Counted from the first letter of the stretch, positions 46,151 to 56,747 are shown. The stretch is 64,000 nucleotides of DNA from Heliopora coerulea (GCA_030142905.1 JASJOG010000114.1:496001-560000); one strand, 5' to 3'. The notes: generated by a model from the sequence alone, not told the origin. Made by a program: numbers and translations.

Positions 46151-47041
46151 TTATCGATTGTTTCTTAAATTGTCGACTTCTATATTAAGTGCACCATTAT
46201 CCCCTATCCTAGAAGGAATAAGAATAGTGTCTGTTGGATCAATAGACCCTAAGAGAAGTTTTTTTTCATCAGCTGAAAGCTTCTTATTTCCAATTTCATA
46301 CTTCTTTTTGTTGATTTCAGAATATTGGTTGTTTTGTCCTTCCAAAAAAACATTAGGTTTTTCGATAACTCATCAATTAGATCCTTAAATTGTCCCTTTG
46401 CTTTTAGTGGCTCAGGATTTATATTTTTACCAGGTTTCAAAATTAGAATTGGTCTACTTAATCTTTCCCTTTTGGTTGTTCTATCTATAATTTTATTTTT
46501 AAAAAGTACCGAACCATTATCATTTATATATGTTCAATCAACTATTTCTCTTGATATTGTATTATTACCTAACTCTTTTTTACTTGTTAATTATCTTAAT
46601 ATCTTCCTCATGATTAAGCCTTTTGTTTATTGTTAATTCTTCTAACCTGGACTCAATTTCCCTCTCTTCTTTAAAAGCTAAATTAAAAGACTCATCAGAA
46701 ACAGAATAGAAATCAACATTATTTTCTTCAACATTTGGAGCTTTGAAACTTTCATTTTTTGTTTTAATTGTGATTGTTTTACCATCATCACCATCTATAA
46801 ATGAAGTTTCAATTTCGTTTGTTTTTAAACTTCAAACATAATCAATTCTCTTTATACATTCATCAATGTTTGTTATGTTTCTTTTATAATTAGGGCCTTT
46901 GTTTTTCAAAAGTTCATGTTGCTGATCAATTAGATTATTATAATTTTCACTTAGTTCTTCAGAATCCATATCATTATATTCTGGATATAGATCATGTAGT
47001 TCATTCATATCAAAATCAAAATCATCAAAGCCTTCTGCCAT
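46151..47041 (-). pseudogene. Acidic Polinton protein of unknown function
   Basis: The frame opens with 'MAEGFDDFDFDMNELHDLYP' (47041) and runs 69 codons to an in-frame TGA. It continues in phase through 'TSFIDGDDGKTITIKTKNES' and a Glu-rich helical segment to about 46600. Further coding pieces in shifted frames, 'RPILILKPGKNINPEPLKAK' and 'KKLLLGSIDPTDTILIPSRI', reach 46151. Together they suggest one protein of roughly 290-300 residues, now broken by at least two stops and shifts. I do not recognise a fold. Its position next to the integrase gene is the main clue. Confidence 0.5.
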
Positions 47042-47057
47042 GTTTTTATAGATTACT

Positions 47058-48065
47058 CCACATTTTGTATCTCACTTTCGGGAATCCAACTTTTGTGTTT
47101 ACTACCATAACCAAGCGATTTGACAAGCACCATCTTTTTACCATTTACCCTCTTTCATCTCAATATTTTCTCAACAGCTTATAACTCCTCCTCATAGAAC
47201 TTTCCAGTGATTGGCTCCCCTTCTAAATCCTCTAATTTATAAACATTTGGATCGCCCCTTATAACTCTTTTTACTCTAAATTAGCTTCATAGCCCTTGGC
47301 AAAGGTTGATTTATATTTCGATATCCTGGCAACATCATCAACTTCGTATTTAGGTAGAGGGTATTCTGAATGTCTATGTCTGAATAATATATTCCAAACA
47401 TCATTTTCATTCATTTTGTTAACATTCTTCGGTTTCATCAAGATGGTGCTATGTTTAGTATTGTTATAATTGTCAACAAGGTCGTCCAATATGTTTACCC
47501 ACTTATATGTTCCTTTACAGTAGAAATATTTCCACATACCAGTTTTTCGAGTCCTATTAAATCTTCATACTACAGCATTTAATATCATTCTTCTCTTATA
47601 GAGTTTTAACACCAATGTTATAGAACTCTTTACCATCATCAAAGTGTACTAACTTTATGGTATTCACCAAACCGATCCTTAAATTTACTTAATAGCTCTA
47701 ATACAGTTTGGTCATATTACTTGTGTCTTCTATAAACTGGTATGGCAAAGGTGTATCTAGAAAGTATTTCAATAGCTGTTATAATCGAATAGTAGCCCTT
47801 ATTTTGGTTTTTATACTTACCCATATCCACCAAATCAAACTGTATTTGTTTACCGAGATAGTAAACAACAGTTTGTATAAACTTATGTTTTCTTATAATT
47901 GGTATATACCTCGTATAGGTGTCCTGTGATTCTGATCTCTTTTCTACTCACATTCAGACCATTTTCTAATGCTTTTTGATAAAGTTTTTCAGCAGATTGG
48001 AAACCAGTTTTCAGATTACAATAGATATCCCTTAATAATTGCTCTGTCTCCATATCAGAATCCAT
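47058..48065 (-). pseudogene. Polinton retroviral-type integrase
   Basis: The N-terminus 'LLRDIYCNLKTGFQSAEKLY' is characteristic of Polinton integrases. Then come the catalytic-core pieces 'QFDLVDMGKYKNQNKGYYSI' (first Asp) and 'DRFGEY', a broken middle, and 'VDNYNNTKHSTILMKP' near 47430. Next are the SH3-like part 'EVDDVARISKYKSTFAKGYE' and a chromodomain-like end 'SLGYGSKHKSWIPESEIQ' at 47070-47110. Several in-frame stops and shifts (for example near 47720 and 47535) disable it. It would integrate the linear element DNA. The ATG chosen is at 48065, about 50 bp from the nested Crypton-like copy. Confidence 0.8.
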
Positions 48066-48213
48066 ATAATTACATGACATGTAACTCCAGTAGCATTTCA
48101 CCCACATTTATCCCCTCGCCCACCACACAAAGCATGGTGTGAGGGTACTAATCTCAACGTGTGTGGAGTCCTTTCACAGGGAGAAAAATTTTCGCTTTGT
48201 GTATGTATCTTTC

Positions 48214-48218
<5 letters not shown>

Positions 48219-48259
<41 letters not shown>
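48219..48259. repeat. (TA)n microsatellite interrupted by Gypsy insertion
   Basis: A TA tract runs up to the Gypsy 5' LTR and resumes as ATATATATAC after the 3' LTR (52798-52807). It corresponds to the TA tract of copy B. Confidence 0.9.
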
Positions 48260-48260
<1 letters not shown>

Positions 48261-48411
48261 GTAATGTATTTAGTTGACCGGAAGTTGTGTTGAGCTGTTT
48301 CATGTACCCAAGATGCTTGGCGAACAATAAAGAAAGGTTGTTGTGTTGTGTCAGCCATGTAAACCTGTGTGGTTCTTTATATAAAGCTACATCTTTTGCC
48401 AATATGTTACA
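48260..48411 (+). repeat. Gypsy 5' LTR
   Basis: 152-bp repeat, TGTAATG...GTTACA. The TATA-like TATATAA lies near its 3' end and AATAAA near its middle, so the transcription start and poly(A) signals are compressed into a very short LTR. Confidence 0.97.
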
Positions 48412-48566
48412 TTTTGGCGACGAGGATGGGATCTTCTACATGCACTAAGACGCACGAGAACTCCTGTGAAGTTTTGATTTTCTCTGTGTGAAGAAAAGAG
48501 TGTGTTTTTCTTTTGTTTTCCTTCGACCGAGGTAGATTGATCAAAGTCCGAGCACGTGCTATCGAA

Positions 48567-51500
48567 ATGGAGGCAACCGGACTCTTCGGTCGTGTCGGAG
48601 AATTTAGCCCTGAGCGAGAGACTTTCCGCTCTTATGTGGAACGAATGGAGATGTTCTTCATGGCGAATAACATTGTTGAACGAACAGGCGAGGGTAGTGC
48701 AGAAGCCAATCTCGCAGTGGCAAACAGGAAGCGTGCTATTTTTCTGACTGAGATTGGACCTGAAGCATATTCTACCCTGAGCAATCTGCTGGCACCAGCG
48801 AAACCAAGAGACACTACTTTTGCTAACATTGTGGAAGCACTAGAGAGACATTACAATCCAGCGCCATTGGAGATAGCGGAGAGTTTTCATTTCGGAACTC
48901 GCTATCAGGAACAAGACGAATCCATCGGTGACTACATTGTGGCATTAAAGAAGCTATCCATTCATTGTAACTATGGCGAGTTTCTTCATCGTGCTCTGAG
49001 AGACCGTTTTGTGTGTGGATTGAACAATCCCAAAATCCAGAATAAGCTGTTGAATACCGGGGATCTTACCTTCGAAAAAGCGTGCCAAATAGCAAAGTCA
49101 ATGGAGATGGCAGAGAAGAACACCCAGGAATTCCGTCCTGTCAGTGCAAGAGATGACAGCCAAGGCATAGTAAACAAACTGGGAACTGTGAACACTAATG
49201 AATCCTTGTGTTACCGGTGTGGTGGTAAGCATGCTGCACAAAAGTGTAAATTTAAGTCAGCAAAATGCTATAAATGTGGCAAAATAGGTCATATTGCATC
49301 AGTTTGTCGTAGTAAAGATGTTCAGTCTAGTGTAAAACCCACACCACAGGGAACTAAAGGTAATGTTAATGCATTAGAATCAAGCAAAGAGCATAGCGAT
49401 TATGAGGAGTTAGGTATTTATTCCTTGTATGCAGTTGGTGCAGATCATCCCACCAACAAAAGGTACACTGTAGAAATGACCGTAAATGGTTCACCATGTG
49501 TAATGGAAGTAGATACGGCTGCTGATTACTCCATAATGAGTAAGAGCACTTATGCTCGAAAGTTCAGTAATTTCCCACTTCATCCATCAAAGGTTGAATT
49601 GAAAACCTATACTGGGGAAACCCTCACAGTGTGTGGTGAAATGCAATGTGACATTGTGTACAGGGGTCATAAATATACACTACCAATTGTTGTAGCTAAA
49701 CATGAGAATAAGCCTACTTTGCTGGGTAGAAATTGGCTTAACCGTATAAAGATTGAGTGGGGTGAAATATTTTGCTTAATAAGATCTGAATCGGAAAGTG
49801 CCAAAAGTCAACTTGATGATTTACTAGCTAAGCATAGTGAGTTATTTGAAGATAGCTATGAGGGCATGAAAGGGTTGGAAGCACACATTACCATAAAAGA
49901 TGGTGCAAAGCCCATATTTATTAAGCCACGAAGAGTTCCATATGCATTGAAAGATCAAGTTGAAAAAGAGTTGGATAAACTGGAGAAAAATGGGGTAATA
50001 GTAAAAATTGAAAGATCAGAATGGGCAAGCCCAATAGTAGTTGTACCAAAAGCTGACAAGTCAGTTAGAATTTGTGGGGACTACAAAGTAACCATCAACT
50101 CAGCTGTTGAGGATGAGCAATATCCTTTTCCCACCCAACAGGATTTGTATGCTGCCCTCTCAGGGTCAAAGGTTTTTAGCAAACTCGATTTGTCACATGC
50201 ATATGCTCAGTTAAATGTTGATGAGGCAAGTCGTGAGTACCTGACAATTAGCACACACAAGGGACTCTATTCCTACACCAAATTACCATATGGGGTTAAA
50301 TCAGCACCTAAAATATTCCAAGCTAAAATGGATATGATTTTGCAGGGGGTGGAAAAATGTGTGTGTAAGCAAGATGATATCCTCATTGGTGGTTCTGATT
50401 GGGATGAGAATATTAAAATCCTGGCTCAGGTACTGGAGAGATTGCATAAATATAACATACACTTAAAGCGGATAAAGTGCGAATTTCTGAAGAAGGAAGT
50501 TGTCTATTTGGGTCTGAAAATAGATGCCGAGGGTTTGCATCCAGTTGATGAGAAGGTGGATGCTGTGAAGAATGCACCAGTACCACAAAATGTCAGTGAG
50601 TTGAGATCTTTTTTGGGCATGGTCCAATACTACCACCCTTTTCTACCAGACTTAGCAACTACACTAGCACCATTACATGAGCTCCTCAAAAAGGGTGTCC
50701 AATGGACATGGATGAGAGAGTGTCAGCAAGCATACGAAGCTTGTAAAAACAGTCTCACCAGTGATGCACTTTTGGTGCATTACGATGGGAAACGTGAACT
50801 AAGACTTGCTTGTGATGCATCCAGCTATGGACTTGGGGCTGTTATTAGCCACGTGATGGACGATGGCCAGGAAAGGCCAATAGCCTATGCCTCTCGGACA
50901 CTGAGTTCGAGTGAAAAGAATTACGCACAAATTGAGCGTGAAGCATTATCAATTGTCTTTGGTGTAAAAAAATTTCACCAGTTCTTGTATGGGCGTAAAT
51001 TCACCCTGATCACTGATCACAAACCACTATTGGCAATCTTCAGTCCAAAATCTGCTATTCCCACACTAGCAGCAGCACGGATGCAGAGGTGGGCTCTTGT
51101 ACTCTCAGCTTATGACTATGAGATTGAATATAAAAGATCTGAAGACCATGCCAACTGTGATGCTCTCTCAAGATTACCACATGAGGACTCTACAGTGGGT
51201 AGTGAGGGTGCAGTCTACAGTGTGAGTGCAATAGATGATGATTTTCCAATTACTGCAGAGGATATAGGAAAGGCAACCCTTGTAGATCCTGTACTAAGTA
51301 AGGTAAATCAATTTGTGAGGTCAGGTTGGCCAGAAGGGTGTCTTGATGAGACTTTTAAACCGTATCACAATAGAAGGAATGAGCTGTCCTGTGAACAGGA
51401 TTGTGTCCTTTGGGGCTCCAGGGTCATTATTCCACCGATCTTTAGAGCCAAAATGTTGGAGCAGCTCCATTGGGAACACCCTGGTATATGTGGTATGAAA

Positions 51501-52592
51501 GCTATTGCTCGCACATGTATGTGGTGGCCAAAAATGGATCAAGAAATTGAGGAAGCAGTAAGAGTTTGTACAGTGTGCCAAAACGTTAGAAATACCCCAC
51601 CCAGTGCTCCTCTGATCCCATGGAAGTGGCCAGTTAGACCATTTCAGCGGATTCATATTGATTTCTGTCAGAAGGGTAGTGATTACTTCCTTGTAGTAAT
51701 TGATAGTCATTCAAAATGGATTGAGGTGCAACATATGACCTCCACAACTACTGAACGGACCATAAATGAACTCCGTTTAATTTTCGCTACTCATGGTTTA
51801 CCTGAAGAGGTTGTATCCGATAATGGACCACAGTTTAAGTCCACTGAATTTGCTGAATTTATGCGCAAAAACGGCATTAAACACACCTTGGTTCCACCCT
51901 ATCACCCGCAATCCAATGGGGCGGCAGAAAGGTCCGTGAGAATTGTTAAGGATGCTTTAGTCAAACAAGTGCTTGAGGGTACAAAGGGTATTTCTATGAA
52001 ACACAGACTTGCTAATTTTCTATTCAGGTATCGTACTACCCCTCACAGTACAACTGGCATAACCCCTGCTGAGTTGATGGTGAAGCGTAGTTTGAGAACA
52101 AGGTTAAGTCTGATTAAGCCTAATCTAGCACAAGCTGTAGAGAATAAGCAAGAGAAACAGAAAATGTATAAGGATTTGAAATGTAAGCGGGATAGACCAT
52201 TTGAAAGAAATGACAGGGTGCGTGTACTAAACACAAGGGCTAATTCTAAGACTGTTAAGTGGATTCCGGGCACTATAATTAAAGTTTGTGGACCTAGAAC
52301 CTATGTAGTAAGAACAGGACACACAACTAGATATGTTCACACTGATCATATGATAAGGGCACATGATGTTGTACCAGATAATGTCATTGAGCCAGAGGTC
52401 TTGATGCCTGAATTAAGTAGTCAAACTGTTACTGATGATAATTTGAATCCTCTCGAGGACATCCCTGAACCACATGTAAATCTGTCCGAAAATGAGGCTC
52501 CTGTTGTATCTCCTGTGATTGTAAGAAGTCCGCCTAAAGTTTTACGAAGATCTCAGAGGATTAGAAAACCAGTTGTAAAACTTGACTTGTAG
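48567..52592 (+). CDS. Gypsy gag-pol polyprotein
   Basis: The frame is open from 48513, and I prefer the ATG at 48567 ('MEATGLFGRVGEFSPERETF'), giving 1341 residues. Residue numbers here count from 48513. Gag is followed by two zinc knuckles ('CYRCGGKHAAQKC' from 232, 'CYKCGKIGHIASVC' after it). The protease site is D334 in VDTAADYS, DTA rather than the usual DSG/DTG. RT has 'SKLDLSHAY' and the catalytic D621-D622 (KQDDIL). RNase H starts with 'LACDASSYG'. Integrase has the HHCC zinc domain ('HWEHPGICG' to 'CTVCQ') and the triad D1050, D1103, E1139 with 35 residues between the last two. The frame has no stop and gag and pol are fused. It is likely recent and possibly active. Confidence 0.96.
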   Translation: MEATGLFGRVGEFSPERETFRSYVERMEMFFMANNIVERTGEGSAEANLAVANRKRAIFLTEIGPEAYSTLSNLLAPAKPRDTTFANIVEALERHYNPAPLEIAESFHFGTRYQEQDESIGDYIVALKKLSIHCNYGEFLHRALRDRFVCGLNNPKIQNKLLNTGDLTFEKACQIAKSMEMAEKNTQEFRPVSARDDSQGIVNKLGTVNTNESLCYRCGGKHAAQKCKFKSAKCYKCGKIGHIASVCRSKDVQSSVKPTPQGTKGNVNALESSKEHSDYEELGIYSLYAVGADHPTNKRYTVEMTVNGSPCVMEVDTAADYSIMSKSTYARKFSNFPLHPSKVELKTYTGETLTVCGEMQCDIVYRGHKYTLPIVVAKHENKPTLLGRNWLNRIKIEWGEIFCLIRSESESAKSQLDDLLAKHSELFEDSYEGMKGLEAHITIKDGAKPIFIKPRRVPYALKDQVEKELDKLEKNGVIVKIERSEWASPIVVVPKADKSVRICGDYKVTINSAVEDEQYPFPTQQDLYAALSGSKVFSKLDLSHAYAQLNVDEASREYLTISTHKGLYSYTKLPYGVKSAPKIFQAKMDMILQGVEKCVCKQDDILIGGSDWDENIKILAQVLERLHKYNIHLKRIKCEFLKKEVVYLGLKIDAEGLHPVDEKVDAVKNAPVPQNVSELRSFLGMVQYYHPFLPDLATTLAPLHELLKKGVQWTWMRECQQAYEACKNSLTSDALLVHYDGKRELRLACDASSYGLGAVISHVMDDGQERPIAYASRTLSSSEKNYAQIEREALSIVFGVKKFHQFLYGRKFTLITDHKPLLAIFSPKSAIPTLAAARMQRWALVLSAYDYEIEYKRSEDHANCDALSRLPHEDSTVGSEGAVYSVSAIDDDFPITAEDIGKATLVDPVLSKVNQFVRSGWPEGCLDETFKPYHNRRNELSCEQDCVLWGSRVIIPPIFRAKMLEQLHWEHPGICGMKAIARTCMWWPKMDQEIEEAVRVCTVCQNVRNTPPSAPLIPWKWPVRPFQRIHIDFCQKGSDYFLVVIDSHSKWIEVQHMTSTTTERTINELRLIFATHGLPEEVVSDNGPQFKSTEFAEFMRKNGIKHTLVPPYHPQSNGAAERSVRIVKDALVKQVLEGTKGISMKHRLANFLFRYRTTPHSTTGITPAELMVKRSLRTRLSLIKPNLAQAVENKQEKQKMYKDLKCKRDRPFERNDRVRVLNTRANSKTVKWIPGTIIKVCGPRTYVVRTGHTTRYVHTDHMIRAHDVVPDNVIEPEVLMPELSSQTVTDDNLNPLEDIPEPHVNLSENEAPVVSPVIVRSPPKVLRRSQRIRKPVVKLDL

Positions 52593-52645
52593 CAGTATGT
52601 TATGTTTTAGATAAAGATGTACTCCTAATTCTGGGGGAAAAGCAG

Positions 52646-52797
52646 TGTAATGTATTTAGTTGACCGGAAGTTGTGTTGAACTGTTTCATGTACCCAAGAT
52701 GCTTGGCGAACAATAAAGAAAGGTTGTTGTGTTGTGTCAGCCATGTAAACCTGTGTGGTTCTTTATATAAAGCTACATCTTTTGCCAATATGTTACA
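52646..52797 (+). repeat. Gypsy 3' LTR
   Basis: Identical to the 5' LTR except for one A/G difference about 35 bp from its start. Confidence 0.97.
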
Positions 52798-53157
52798 ATA
52801 TATATACACATACATGTGTTTCGGTCGCTCAAAAATGCCATGTGCAAGCTCGGGGACTGGTATGTTGTTGAACAAACCATACTTAGGTACCGTATTGAAG
52901 CAAATTGATTTGGTCTCGTCCTTTTTTCCCTTATACGGATCTCTCGCAAGTTGCTTACCTTATTTGAACACTAAAGCCAGTGAATGATTTAAGACCGGCA
53001 AAGGAAATGGCTTTCTTGGTGCCTGCGGCTGGTTTCGCCACCTCAGTAACTGGACAATTTATGACTTGACAGAGCAGTTCTCAAAGTTAGCTCCTTGGAA
53101 TATGCATTTGCCAACTGTTCACTTTTTGCAGCAACTCTTTGTCTTGGTTCTTTCTGA

Positions 53158-53960
53158 TTAATATGAACAAAAGACGTAAGGAAACTTGCTTGCTGTCAGG
53201 ACATTTGCAAAGCAACTAAGTATATTAAAATGACATTCTTCGCTGAAGTTGAATAGATGTCCATTAGTATAAATCTTGGGACTTTTCACGTTCTGGTAAC
53301 CACTTACCTGAGCTGCACAATCGCAACAGTTGTCCAGGCCGTGACAGTCTTTGGATGCTTTCTCCGCTTTCCACACAAAGATTTCATTGCCTCAATCAGG
53401 ATTTTTTTCACTACGAAATGTCACCCAATTGAAGACGTTACGATGTATTTTTTGGCTCAAAACAAAAATGCAAGGTAAACAGCCACCAGGTAACTCACTG
53501 CAGACATACTTGTTTTTGGTCACCAAATTATCCTTTGGCAAAACAGTTGTCCACTTTAGTCTTTCTCACTTCAAGAGTGATTTGTGCATGATGACCTTTA
53601 CCATATTCAATCAGTAATGCTTTCATCAGGATTTTAAAACCTCTCAAGAAAGTTTAAAGTCGTCTGTGTGTAAATTTACCGTTGAACCCTTTGTGTTGGG
53701 GTGCCACTGAATGCTTAGTTGAAAATATGCAAGAGTTGCAGGTATATATGCCATTTTTCTTTTTTATTGATGTTTTGCCTAGGAAAAAATAAGTCTTTTA
53801 TTTCCCTCTTCTCGTTCTTCTTTCAACAAAACTTGCACAAGTTTGCTTGTATTTTGTTTTATGTTTTGTATTTTCCAATTTTTGGTCGGCGATAAAACTG
53901 CAGAATTTGTTCATGTTTTCTTTGTTTACTTCGTCATCAAAGTCTTGTACTTCCGGATGA
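53158..53960 (-). pseudogene. Crypton-like recombinase remnant in copy C
   Basis: On the minus strand the acidic N-terminal segment (near 53960-53800) precedes 'WKAEKASKDCHGL' and 'AQVSGYQNVKSPKIYTN'. The region between these last two blocks, present in copy B, is deleted. The SGY substitution is shared with copies A and B, so it was already present in their common source. Confidence 0.55.
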
Positions 53961-54598
53961 ATACTTACCATAAACCCTTATCATAGCAGATCTTAAAGAC
54001 ATTTGTAAACAACTTTGAGGTAACATATAATTTATCAATTTTTAAAGTCAAAAAAGTGTCAAAAATATTAAATCATGAGCTGTCCATAATACCAGTATCT
54101 GTTTGACAACCTATGAGAATTCTCAACTTTTAAGATGGAAAGTCTGGTCATCTAATAAAACAATCTTTGTTTAAGGCAAAATGAGTGAGAAGTCTAATTG
54201 GAAAATGACACTAATTACCATAAACCCGCAAATAATTCAGGGTATTGATCCTATCATTTGTTGTTTAATAATTTAATTGTAAGGATGGATATCTTACCAT
54301 TTGTTAAGCCGTTGAACATTATTCTCATCAAACGTTTTGTTTTAATAAAGCAGAATTGAAATTTTAAAGGTGAATATGACTATAAGCAATCTAAATATAA
54401 AATAATTTCCAGTTTGAATTGTTGTTTATTTGGAGCCAAATTCTGTGTGGATTTTTTTTTATTGCATCTCCTCTTCCAGTTACAGTCAGGAAGATTTGTC
54501 TTTTTGAGAATTTTGAAAAATTATCATTGTTACTTGGATTCTTGAGAGATATATTGGAAGGGTGGGCGAGGGGTTGTTGCGTGCATGCATTTCTAGTA

Positions 54599-55319
54599 CT
54601 AATGTTGCACTCTACCCGCCAAAGATCGAGTTGTTGTAATGGGCAGAGAAAACAACACATTTTTTCCACCATTGAAAATATTATTTGATCTATGAATTAG
54701 ATTACAGTTAAGTTTTATATGCCATAGCCCCAGATTAATATCTAATTCATCACTTCTTGTGGCTGTGTTGGCTGTCATTATTTTATTAGTAGAAAATCCT
54801 AATACTGGGCCAAGAATTTTTAGATTTATAGTATTATTGCTAGTCAGTGTACAGCTGCAGCCATATTTATTTTCTTCTAAAGTTACATTACCAAAGGATT
54901 TTATCTCTTTCCAACACCCCTTTATGAATTATTTTTTTCTGGTTATTATATTAGATTTCAATATCATTACTATACTCCCAGAACAAAGTAGCTTTTTTTA
55001 GTAGTATATAGGAATCAGAATTAGTTAACATGAGTAATATAAATATGGGATTATGAGCACACCTGTCCATTCGGTGAAAAACCCTGTATCCCCTACAGGG
55101 AAATCACCCCTTTTTGATGGTATTTTCAATGTTTTCAAAGAAATGCCTTAGTTTTTGTTAAAAACTCAAGACCACCCAATGTGCATAAAATGGACCCCCA
55201 TCTCTATATTACTCTCAGATTAAAGCTTAGCTTTTAGATTGCTTACTTTTTTCCTATCATTCTTTTTAAATTTACTTAATTATCTTATAGTAATTATATA
55301 TGATATTTAACATTTGCAT
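54599..55319. other. Polinton-derived or unassigned DNA
   Basis: No recognised gene. A small hairpin CCCTGTA/TACAGGG lies at about 55082-55101. By position this should be the Polinton interval between polymerase and integrase genes. Confidence 0.35.
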
Positions 55320-55504
55320 ATTCTGTAATGACCATACCCATAACTACTAACACCATCTGTAAGGATATAACGTTTATCATCAAAACAATACAGTGAGATC
55401 GTATTTATCTCATAACTGCTTAACTCATGTAAATTACTTCTTACCATTTTCATCTTATGATGCATTTGTTTTTTGTCAAACAATGTATCTTTATAGTGTT
55501 TGTG
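55320..55504 (-). pseudogene. C-terminal fragment of Polinton DNA polymerase B
   Basis: The minus strand encodes 'DTLFDKKQMHHKMKMVRSNL' and 'CFDDKRYILTDGVSSYGYGH', the usual C-terminal end of Polinton polymerases. The fragment is cut off at 55505 by the Harbinger insertion. The rest of the gene lies beyond 62372. The reading phase on the two sides of the insertion agrees when one copy of the 3-bp target site is counted. Confidence 0.85.
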
Positions 55505-55507
55505 TAA

Positions 55508-55719
55508 AGCCCGCCACACACTAGAGCTATCAGCTGATCTGAGCGTCACTCATGACAGTTGGCATAAGCAAGTTCGTCCAGTGTGTGGTGGCGTTTTTAC
55601 CGATTTCCGCCATGCATGCCATTGGTGCCGAATATTCAACATGTTGAAAAATTTTGTGCATGAACGAACAGTTCCTCCAAGTGTGCGTGCACGAAAAGCT
55701 ATCACCTTAGCAAACAATA
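55508..55719 (+). repeat. Harbinger left terminal inverted repeat
   Basis: This arm pairs with 62158-62369. It contains TTCAACATGTTGAA, a perfect 14-bp palindrome, at the same relative place in both arms. Confidence 0.95.
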
Positions 55720-55759
55720 CCAACACGCATGCACATTCAGTTCATATTGACTGTTAAAA

Positions 55760-56108
55760 ATGGCTGCCATTTGTGAACAGTATAATTCGTCGTCCAATGA
55801 AGAAGAAACTTCGCTCCTACTTCTTTTATTGCGGCGAAGGTGAAAGCATTTAAGAGCGGCTCACAGAACTGTGTGGACAAAGCGGTGGATTTCTCGACAA
55901 CTCACTCAAGGGGTGTGCGAGAATATTGTTTGTGAATTGAGTGCTGAAGATACTGAACAGTTCAGACAGTACCACAGGTTGGAGAGAGGGGCATACGAAC
56001 AAGTTTTGGCACTTGTTTTGTCATTGATTGAGAGGCAAGACAATCATCTCCGATGCTGTTTAAAGCCGATGGAAAGACCATCAGTTACATTGCGTTTTTT
56101 AGCAACAG
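55760..56108 (+). pseudogene. Harbinger transposase, exon 1
   Basis: The ATG at 55760 lies 40 bp inside the terminal repeat. The frame has one TGA at about 55847 and continues with 'VWTKRWISRQLTQGV', 'EDTEQFRQYHRLERG' and 'PSVTLRFLATG', the N-terminal signature of Harbinger transposases. The donor CAG|GTTTGA is at 56108/56109. Confidence 0.85.
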
Positions 56109-56214
56109 GTTTGAAAATTTGTTTGTGCTTGTAGTAAATTGAATGGAGTTGTTACCAGCTATGCATGGGTTAATAAGCAATTTGTTAACGCTTCCATATA
56201 ATTGTTTAACCTAG

Positions 56215-56330
56215 GAGAGAGTTTCAGAAGTCTGTCATTCCAATATCAAATCGGTGAAAGGACAATTTCTGGAATAGTGGAAGACACTTGTCAGGCATTG
56301 TATGCAGTGATGAAGGAGAAATATTTGAAG
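56215..56330 (+). pseudogene. Harbinger transposase, exon 2
   Basis: The acceptor CCTAG|GAG is at 56214/56215 and the donor GAAG|GTTTTT at 56330/56331. The exon encodes 'ESFRSLSFQYQIGERTISGI', the segment before the catalytic core. It is in phase with both neighbouring exons. Confidence 0.85.
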
Positions 56331-56747
56331 GTTTTTATTGAAACATATATTACACATTATACCCTAACCCATTATAAAACTAATAACTTTACATCCAAAA
56401 TTTCTTCATTTCAACAATATTAGCAGGATTGGTCTATTATAATATTTATGCTATGTTCATAGGTTCTCTATGTTACCATCCCCCAGTTGAGTTTATTCTA
56501 GTTTGTTCATCTCAAAGATGAAATGTGGTCAGCATACACTGCAGACTGCAGGCTTGATGGTCTTATACTAGTTGGCATGACATGATGTGACTGCAGAATA
56601 GGCAGGAAAGTATGTTGTGCTGGTGGCTGCATCATGGGTGGTTGCACTTCTTGAACCAAATGACCAGCCTGTGCTCAAAAAATGTTGCTAATCTTGTTTT
56701 GAGCCAAATTACATGTCCTGCTATCCACTTCTGACAATGGATTGGCA

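Larger units (their letters stand above)
48260..52797 (+). mobile_element. Intact Gypsy LTR retrotransposon
   Basis: The element is 4538 bp with 152-bp LTRs (48260-48411 and 52646-52797) that differ at one base. Both LTRs have TG...CA ends, a TATATAA box and an AATAAA signal. The flanking 5-bp repeat is ATATA on both sides, though it lies in a TA tract. TTTTGGCGACGAGGATGGG follows the 5' LTR as the primer-binding region. A purine tract (CTGGGGGAAAAGCAG) precedes the 3' LTR. A single gag-pol frame fills the interior. There is no env frame. Confidence 0.97.
48112..54598 (-). mobile_element. Crypton-like element, copy C, split by a Gypsy element
   Basis: On the plus strand the block starts CCCCTCGCCCACC (48112-48124) and, after the Gypsy insertion, ends with GGTGGGCGAGGGG (54561-54573) and a further 25 bp shared with copies B and D (to CTAGTA). 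The left piece, 48112-48259, matches the right end of copy B. The right piece, 52798-54598, matches the rest of copy B in reverse. A Gypsy provirus sits in the TA tract. The recombinase remnant 53158-53376 (minus) reads 'MWKAEKASKDCHGL' directly followed by 'CAAQVSGYQNVKSPKIY', with an internal deletion relative to copy B. Confidence 0.75.

Noticed and set aside
21123..48259. CRISPR array or other regular spacer structure in the tandem repeats
   Set aside because: All short tandem repeats are simple TA, CA or TG microsatellites without spacers, in a eukaryotic context.
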